From Intrasporangium_A sp051961875 (GTDB lineage: Bacteria; Actinomycetota; Actinomycetes; Actinomycetales; Dermatophilaceae), in assembly GCF_051961875.1 (NCBI RefSeq), contig NZ_JBQCCV010000249.1, positions 1 to 64,000 of the forward strand: a stretch of 64,000 nt of DNA, in the 5' to 3' direction. The notes under the pieces were generated by a model. It was given only the letters and a program-made list of their open reading frames with translations, had not been told where the DNA came from and did no database searches. Position 1 is the stretch's first letter, and every line of letters begins with the position of its first letter. The translations under genes were made by a program, and so were the position numbers. Below, in pieces: positions 60,017 through 64,000 of the stretch.

Positions 60017-61348
60017 ATGACGGACCTGCCCCGCCGTGCCGTCGTGCGCTCGGCCAAGCTCGCCACGGTCCCGCTCGGCTTCGCCGGCCGCACCGCCCTC
60101 GGGCTCGGCAAACGGCTCGGCGGGCGCCCGGCCGAGGTCGTCACGGCCGAGCTGCAGGCCCGCACCGCCCAGCAGCTCTTCCAGGTCCTGGGCGAGCTCA
60201 AGGGCGGCGCGATGAAGTTCGGACAGGCCCTGTCGATCTTCGAGGCGGCCCTGCCCGAGGAGCTCGCCGGTCCGTACCGGGCGATGCTCACCAAGCTGCA
60301 GGACAGCGCGCCGCCGATGCCGACGGCCTCCGTGCACCGCGTCCTCGCCGAGGACCTGGGACCGGACTGGCGAGACCGCTTCGAGCGGTTCGACGACGCA
60401 CCGGCGGCGAGCGCCTCGATCGGGCAGGTCCACCGCGCCGTATGGGCGGACGGCCGCGACGTGGCGGTCAAGATCCAGTACCCCGGCGCCGCGACCGCCC
60501 TCATGAGCGACCTCCGGCAGATCTCGAGGGTGACGCGGGTCGCCGCCGGCTGGGTGCCCGGCATCGAGCTCGGCCCCATCCTCGACGAGCTGCGCGACCG
60601 GATGGCGGAGGAGCTCGACTACCGCCTCGAGGCGGACGCGCAGGCGACCTTCGCCGAGGCCTTCGCGAACGACCCGCAGTTCGTCGTCCCGGCTGTCGTC
60701 GAGGGCGAGCAGAGCGTCATCGTCTCGGAGTGGCTCGAGGGCGTCCCCCTCTCGCAGATCATCGCGAGCGGCACGCAGGAGGAACGGGACGCCGCGGCCC
60801 AGCTCTATCTCGAGTTCCTCTTCGCCGGGCCGGCGCGAGCCGGCCTGCTCCATGCCGACCCCCACCCCGGCAACTTCCGGATCACGCCCGACGGCCGGCT
60901 CGGGGTCATCGACTTCGGTGCCGTGAGCCGTCTGCCCGACGGCATGCCGCCGGAGATCGGCGAGCTGCTCAGCGTCGGCCTCCAGGGCGGGGCGGAGGCG
61001 CTCCTCGACGGTCTGCGTGAGACCGGGTTCGTCCGCCCGAACATCGACATCGACGCCGACCGGCTGCTCGACTACCTGGAGCCGTTCCTCGCGCCGCTGC
61101 GGACCGACAGCTTCACGTTCAGCCGCGACTGGCTGCGCAGCGTCTTCAGCCACATCAACGACCCGCGCCAGCCGAACTATGCGATCGGCTACAAGCTCAA
61201 CCTGCCCCCGGAGTACCTGCTGATCCACCGGGTCTGGGGCGGCGGCATGGGCGTCCTCAGCCAGCTCGGCGGGACGGTGCGGGGCCGCGAGGCCGTCAAC
61301 GCACACCTGCCCGGTGCTCACCTGCCACCAGTCGGCTCAACCGACTGA
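60017..61348 (+). CDS. ABC1/UbiB-family atypical kinase
   Basis: A 443-residue ABC1-family protein. KxGQ appears as MKFGQALSIFE (66-76), the alanine-rich loop as AASASIGQVHRA, ExD in EELDYRLEAD, the catalytic HADPHPGN at 279-286 and DFG at 299-301. There is no clear transmembrane anchor. By position it matches Rv3197, next to whiB7 in mycobacteria. Homologues have been linked to macrolide tolerance there; that role is not shown here. Confidence 0.92.
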   Translation: MTDLPRRAVVRSAKLATVPLGFAGRTALGLGKRLGGRPAEVVTAELQARTAQQLFQVLGELKGGAMKFGQALSIFEAALPEELAGPYRAMLTKLQDSAPPMPTASVHRVLAEDLGPDWRDRFERFDDAPAASASIGQVHRAVWADGRDVAVKIQYPGAATALMSDLRQISRVTRVAAGWVPGIELGPILDELRDRMAEELDYRLEADAQATFAEAFANDPQFVVPAVVEGEQSVIVSEWLEGVPLSQIIASGTQEERDAAAQLYLEFLFAGPARAGLLHADPHPGNFRITPDGRLGVIDFGAVSRLPDGMPPEIGELLSVGLQGGAEALLDGLRETGFVRPNIDIDADRLLDYLEPFLAPLRTDSFTFSRDWLRSVFSHINDPRQPNYAIGYKLNLPPEYLLIHRVWGGGMGVLSQLGGTVRGREAVNAHLPGAHLPPVGSTD

Positions 61349-61433
61349 CCGGTGGCCTTCCCGCGTCCGGGACTGGTCTGGAGACAAAGGTCCGGCAACC
61401 AGGCCGGGACAAAAGCTCCCGGACAAAAGGGAA

Positions 61434-61462
61434 CCGCGGGTGACGTTGCGCGTCACCCGCGG
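61434..61462 (-). terminator. Bidirectional hairpin terminator between the ABC1 kinase and whiB7 units
   Basis: A perfect 12-bp stem (61434-61445 with 61451-61462, 5-nt loop). On the minus strand it is followed by TTCCCTTTTG, favouring termination of the whiB7-side transcript; it may also stop the convergent kinase transcript. Confidence 0.78.
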
Positions 61463-61512
61463 CTCGCTCACTCGATTCAGTTGGTGCTTCGTTCGCCCTT
61501 CAGGGCGGTCCG

Positions 61513-61647
61513 TCACTTGTCGGCGTGACGGCGGCTGCGACGGATCTCCTGCGAGATCAACCGGGCGCTGCGGCGAATTCCGCTGCGGTCGCGTCGGTGG
61601 ATGCGCTGTTCGATTCGGTCGCGGGCCAGCATTTCGAGCTGGTTCAT
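61513..61647 (-). CDS. Small basic protein downstream of whiB7
   Basis: A 44-residue Arg-rich protein (MNQLEMLARDRIEQRIHRRD...). AGGAG lies 7 nt upstream of the ATG. It follows whiB7 by 65 bp on the same strand and precedes the terminator at 61434-61462, so it is probably co-transcribed. Family unknown. Confidence 0.6.
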   Translation of the reverse strand: MNQLEMLARDRIEQRIHRRDRSGIRRSARLISQEIRRSRRHADK

Positions 61648-61712
61648 GATGGTCTCCTGACGGAATGGTTCTGGTCTGTACTGGCTGGTCGCGCATGGTC
61701 TCGACTCGGCGA

Positions 61713-62000
61713 TCACGCGGCGACCGGGTGTTTCCGGGGACGTCCCCTTGGTCGTTTGCGGGCGACGATGGCGCCCTGGACGAAGAGCTGGCCACCCCAG
61801 ACGCCCCATGGCTCCTCACGCTCGAGGGCGCCGGCGAGGCAGTGGGTCCGGGCGGGGCACAGCCCGCACAACGTCTTGGCGAACTCGACGTCCTCAGGCT
61901 TCTCCGCGAACCACAGCTCTGCGTCGTAGTCGCGGCACGGGATCGTCGCGCCGAGGGTCTCGGCACGGGTGCCGAGGTCGATCATCTCGCTCAACGGCAT
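61713..62000 (-). CDS. whiB7: WhiB-family regulator with AT-hook (WhiB7)
   Basis: A 95-residue iron-sulfur regulator. Cysteines C22, C45, C48 and C54 bind the 4Fe-4S cluster, GVWGG (66-70) is the turn contacting SigA, and the C-terminal AT-hook RGRPR (85-89) is specific to WhiB7. It activates intrinsic antibiotic-resistance genes. The ATG at 62000 is 6 nt from AAGGAGGTG; an ATG two codons upstream (62006) abuts that site and is less likely. Neighbours (ABC1 kinase, uvrD2) match mycobacteria. Confidence 0.93.
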   Translation of the reverse strand: MPLSEMIDLGTRAETLGATIPCRDYDAELWFAEKPEDVEFAKTLCGLCPARTHCLAGALEREEPWGVWGGQLFVQGAIVARKRPRGRPRKHPVAA

Positions 62001-62193
62001 GGCCATCACCTCCTTCTCGGGTGCGCCCGGGGCGTGGCGCACGTGCTCGGTCGTGTCCTGCTGCATGAGTCCCGCTCCAGCGGTGCGGGTCTCGGTCCTG
62101 CTCGTCATCCGGGGAGTCATCTTTGGTGTCCCGTATCTGTCGGGCGCCGGGTTCGGCGCTGGCGGTGGTGATGGGTGGAGCGGCACGTGCGGT

Positions 62194-62238
62194 AAAAACA
62201 CGAAGGCCGCGGACCCGGTGATGTCGGGTTCGCGGCCT
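62194..62238 (-). terminator. Intrinsic terminator in the whiB7 leader (candidate attenuator)
   Basis: Arms 62204-62217 and 62225-62238 pair over 14 positions with one G-T, loop 7 nt. On the minus strand a T5 run (62198-62194) follows. It lies 24 nt after the upstream-ORF stop and about 190 nt before whiB7, so transcription into whiB7 must pass it. Confidence 0.85.
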
Positions 62239-62261
62239 GGAGAAGGAGCCTGGGTCTGGAA

Positions 62262-62507
62262 TCAGACCGGTGGCCTCCCGAGGCGGAAGCGAGCGACATC
62301 GGTGGTCTTGTAGGTCGGGCCATCGACAGAGATGTCCCCAGTGAACGGGGCATCGAGAACAGCGACGGCCGTCCCACGGCGGGCGATGGACACAGTGGTC
62401 CCCTGGCCCGTGACAGCGAGAACCGCGAGGCGGACGTGGCCAGCCGGACGCGGACGCGCGGAAACGACGCAGGAAACTGCGTTCATCGCGTTCATGATCG
62501 TCATCAT
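62262..62507 (-). CDS. Upstream ORF in the whiB7 leader
   Basis: An 81-residue protein starting MMTIMNAMNAVSCVVSARPR. GAGGAGG precedes the ATG by 9 nt and codon use is that of a real gene. No family recognised. It sits between the whiB7 promoter and the leader terminator. Translation of an upstream ORF controls terminator folding in the whiB7 leader of mycobacteria, so it may play that part, although it is long for a leader peptide. A conserved small protein of independent function is the alternative. Confidence 0.6.
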   Translation of the reverse strand: MMTIMNAMNAVSCVVSARPRPAGHVRLAVLAVTGQGTTVSIARRGTAVAVLDAPFTGDISVDGPTYKTTDVARFRLGRPPV

Positions 62508-62577
62508 CAGGCCAACCCTCCTCACTGTCTTCGTGGGTCCCAGCCGACCACCTGAGCCGCTGGGCTTGACTCGTTAG

Positions 62578-62616
62578 AGGCTACGCGGTCCGAGCAGCGG
62601 TCAACAACTTATTTAT
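62578..62616 (-). promoter_or_regulatory. Putative whiB7 promoter with AT-rich WhiB7 element
   Basis: On the minus strand ATAAATAA (about 62616-62609) precedes TTGTTGACC. Depending on which -35 is used (TTGACC, 62604-62599, or TTGTTG, 62607-62602), the spacer to the -10 TAGCCT (62583-62578) is 15 or 18 bp. WhiB7 binds an AT-rich tract just upstream of the -35, so autoregulation is likely. Such an A/T-rich run is exceptional in this window. Confidence 0.65.
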
Positions 62617-62646
62617 CGAGATTCCTCAAAGTTTTTTCAGCGAACT

Positions 62647-64000
62647 TCAAGATCCGGCGGATTCTTTTGCGGCAGAGCGGGATTCGACGACCGACTCGAC
62701 GTCCTCGCCCGACACGAGCGCGAGCACGTCGGCGCCGTACTGGTCCAGCTTGCGGGCGCCGACCCCACTGATCGCGGCCAGCTCGGCCTCGCTGCCCGGC
62801 TCGCGCTCGGCGATGGCGGTCAACGTGGCGTCGGTGAAGACGACGTAGGCGGGCACGCTCGCCTCCCGCGCGACCGCCAGTCGCCACACACGCAGCCGCT
62901 CGAAAGTCGCCTCGTCATAGGTGGGCGGACAGTCTGCGCATCGACCCGTCTTGCGCTCGGCGGCCGTCGCGAGCTCGTTGCCGCAGGAGCGGCAGTGCAC
63001 CAGCTTGGCGACCTTGGGAGCACGCCGCCCGGTCCCTGCGGACTTGACCGCCCCACGGGCCTGCTCGCCGAGGACCGTCGAACCCGCCGCGAGGAAGCGC
63101 GACGCCCTGCGGCTCGCCCGGCCACCGGGAGCGCGGGACTCGGCGAAGGACAGCTCGAGCCGGCGGCGCGCCCGCGTCAGCCCGACGTAGAGCAGCCGGC
63201 GTTCCTCCTCGATCGCCTCGAAGCCCTCGGCCATGGAGATCGGGATGAGGCCGTCGGAGCAGCCGACGAGGAAGACGACGTCCCACTCGAGGCCCTTCGC
63301 GGCATGCAGGCTCGCAAGCGTGACGCCCTGGACGGCCGGTGCGTGCTGCTCGGCCGCGCGGCGGTCGAGCTCGGCCACGAGCTCGGGCAGCCGCGCCTCG
63401 GGCACCGTCTGCTCGAGGTCGTCGGCGAGCTGCGCGAGCGCGGTAAGCGACTCCCAGCGTTCGCGGACGGCCCCACTGCCGCTCGGCGGTTCCGGGGCCC
63501 ACCCGGCGCCCGTGATGACGTCACGGGTGAGGTGGCCCAACGGCTTGTCGCCGTCATCGCTGCGGGCCGCCCCCCTCAGCAGGAGGATCGCGTCACGGAC
63601 CTCCTTGCGGGCGAAGAACCGCTCGCCGCCCCGGACCAGGTAAGGCACCCCGGCGTCGGCCAGGGCGTGCTCGATGGCCTCGGACTGGGCATTGGTGCGG
63701 AAGAGGACCGCGATCTGGCCGGCCGGTGTCCCCTCGTCGATGAGCGCCTTGGCGCGGGCGGCGACGGCCGCGGCCTCGGAGGGGTCGTCCGGATGGGTGG
63801 TGAGGACGGGCCGCGGCCCCGGCTCGCCCTGCGCCCGCAGCTGCACCGCCCCGTCCCGTGCCGCCTGGGGTCCGCTCGCGACGACGAGGTTCGCGAGCCC
63901 CACGATCTCCGGCGAGGAGCGGTAGTTGCGCACAAGTCGGATCACGGTGGCGTCCGGGAAGCGCCGGCGGAAGCCGATCAGGTGCTCCGGGCTGGCCCCG
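62647..64000 (-). CDS. uvrD2: UvrD-family DNA helicase UvrD2 (C-terminal part, gene continues past the window)
   Basis: The last 450 residues of a superfamily 1A helicase. Motif IV-like LVRNYRSS, motif V TLASLHAAKGLEWDVVFLVG and motif VI EERRLLYVGLTRARRRL are present. A four-cysteine element (CRSCGNELATAAERKTGRCADC) and a C-terminal HRDC domain (about the last 80 residues) follow, the combination that defines actinobacterial UvrD2. The Walker A part lies beyond 64000. Its neighbourhood to whiB7 is as in M. tuberculosis (Rv3198c). Confidence 0.93.
   Translation of the reverse strand, partial: GASPEHLIGFRRRFPDATVIRLVRNYRSSPEIVGLANLVVASGPQAARDGAVQLRAQGEPGPRPVLTTHPDDPSEAAAVAARAKALIDEGTPAGQIAVLFRTNAQSEAIEHALADAGVPYLVRGGERFFARKEVRDAILLLRGAARSDDGDKPLGHLTRDVITGAGWAPEPPSGSGAVRERWESLTALAQLADDLEQTVPEARLPELVAELDRRAAEQHAPAVQGVTLASLHAAKGLEWDVVFLVGCSDGLIPISMAEGFEAIEEERRLLYVGLTRARRRLELSFAESRAPGGRASRRASRFLAAGSTVLGEQARGAVKSAGTGRRAPKVAKLVHCRSCGNELATAAERKTGRCADCPPTYDEATFERLRVWRLAVAREASVPAYVVFTDATLTAIAEREPGSEAELAAISGVGARKLDQYGADVLALVSGEDVESVVESRSAAKESAGS

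Noticed and set aside
1..64000. CRISPR arrays, rRNA genes and phage structural genes
   Set aside because: No regularly spaced repeats, rRNA-like sequence or phage proteins were seen.

Overview
The window is high-GC DNA with near-saturated G/C third codon positions, GTG starts, stop/start-overlapping operons and actinobacterial marker genes (sigR-rsrA, whiB7, UPF0182, DUF5679, an initiator tRNA with a C1-U72 acceptor end). It fits an actinomycete chromosome, probably Micrococcales and perhaps Intrasporangiaceae; the genus is inference. No rRNA or CRISPR array was seen. One tRNA gene is present.

Layout. (1) 0.15-14.1 kb is core chromosome: sigR-rsrA with a consensus SigR promoter, an alpha/beta hydrolase, a SRAP protein, DoxX, aroA-rsgA, a hisN-GNAT fusion, two M16 peptidases, surE, a PfkB kinase, an Rv2629-like ribosome factor and a class V aminotransferase. 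(2) 14.2-28.5 kb looks like an accessory efflux/copper block around a LAL-type LuxR activator: a flavin monooxygenase, a membrane protein, an MFS exporter, two HMA-type copper-chaperone-like proteins, a MacB/LolD-like ABC exporter, a CopA-type P-ATPase with a fused His-rich C-terminal domain, and a GNAT. Four near-identical promoter motifs (CCGGCG-N6-CCGGCGTGA, then a -10-like hexamer) precede its transcription units. (3) 28.57-50.70 kb is a 22.1-kb segment bounded by direct repeats made of the 3' end of the initiator tRNA plus its terminator, i.e. a candidate tRNA-integrated genomic island. It carries an IS110-family transposase, a peptide-uptake and peptidase operon, an amide/acyl-CoA module, a frameshifted 5'-nucleotidase, a VOC protein and a HipA-like remnant. 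(4) 50.75-64 kb is core chromosome again. Its order (UPF0182, PPA1309, Lon-like PDZ protease, MoaE, zincin, Nudix, DUF5679, ThiF/TOMM-like, ABC1 kinase, whiB7, uvrD2) resembles the Rv3193c-Rv3198c neighbourhood of Mycobacterium tuberculosis as I recall it.

How the parts work together. Region 2 reads as one regulator and its local regulon for export of copper and/or a toxic compound. The left half of region 3 imports and cleaves peptides: a prolyl-oligopeptidase-like enzyme, a DppABCDF-like transporter and an amidohydrolase, controlled by a divergent MarR-like protein. The right half takes up an organic substrate through a sodium symporter, hydrolyses amide bonds (amidase, HDAC-fold deacetylase) and activates a carboxylate with CoA. 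In region 4 whiB7 has an AT-rich element at its promoter, an 81-residue upstream ORF and an intrinsic terminator in its leader, the architecture expected of an autoregulated, attenuated antibiotic-response gene.
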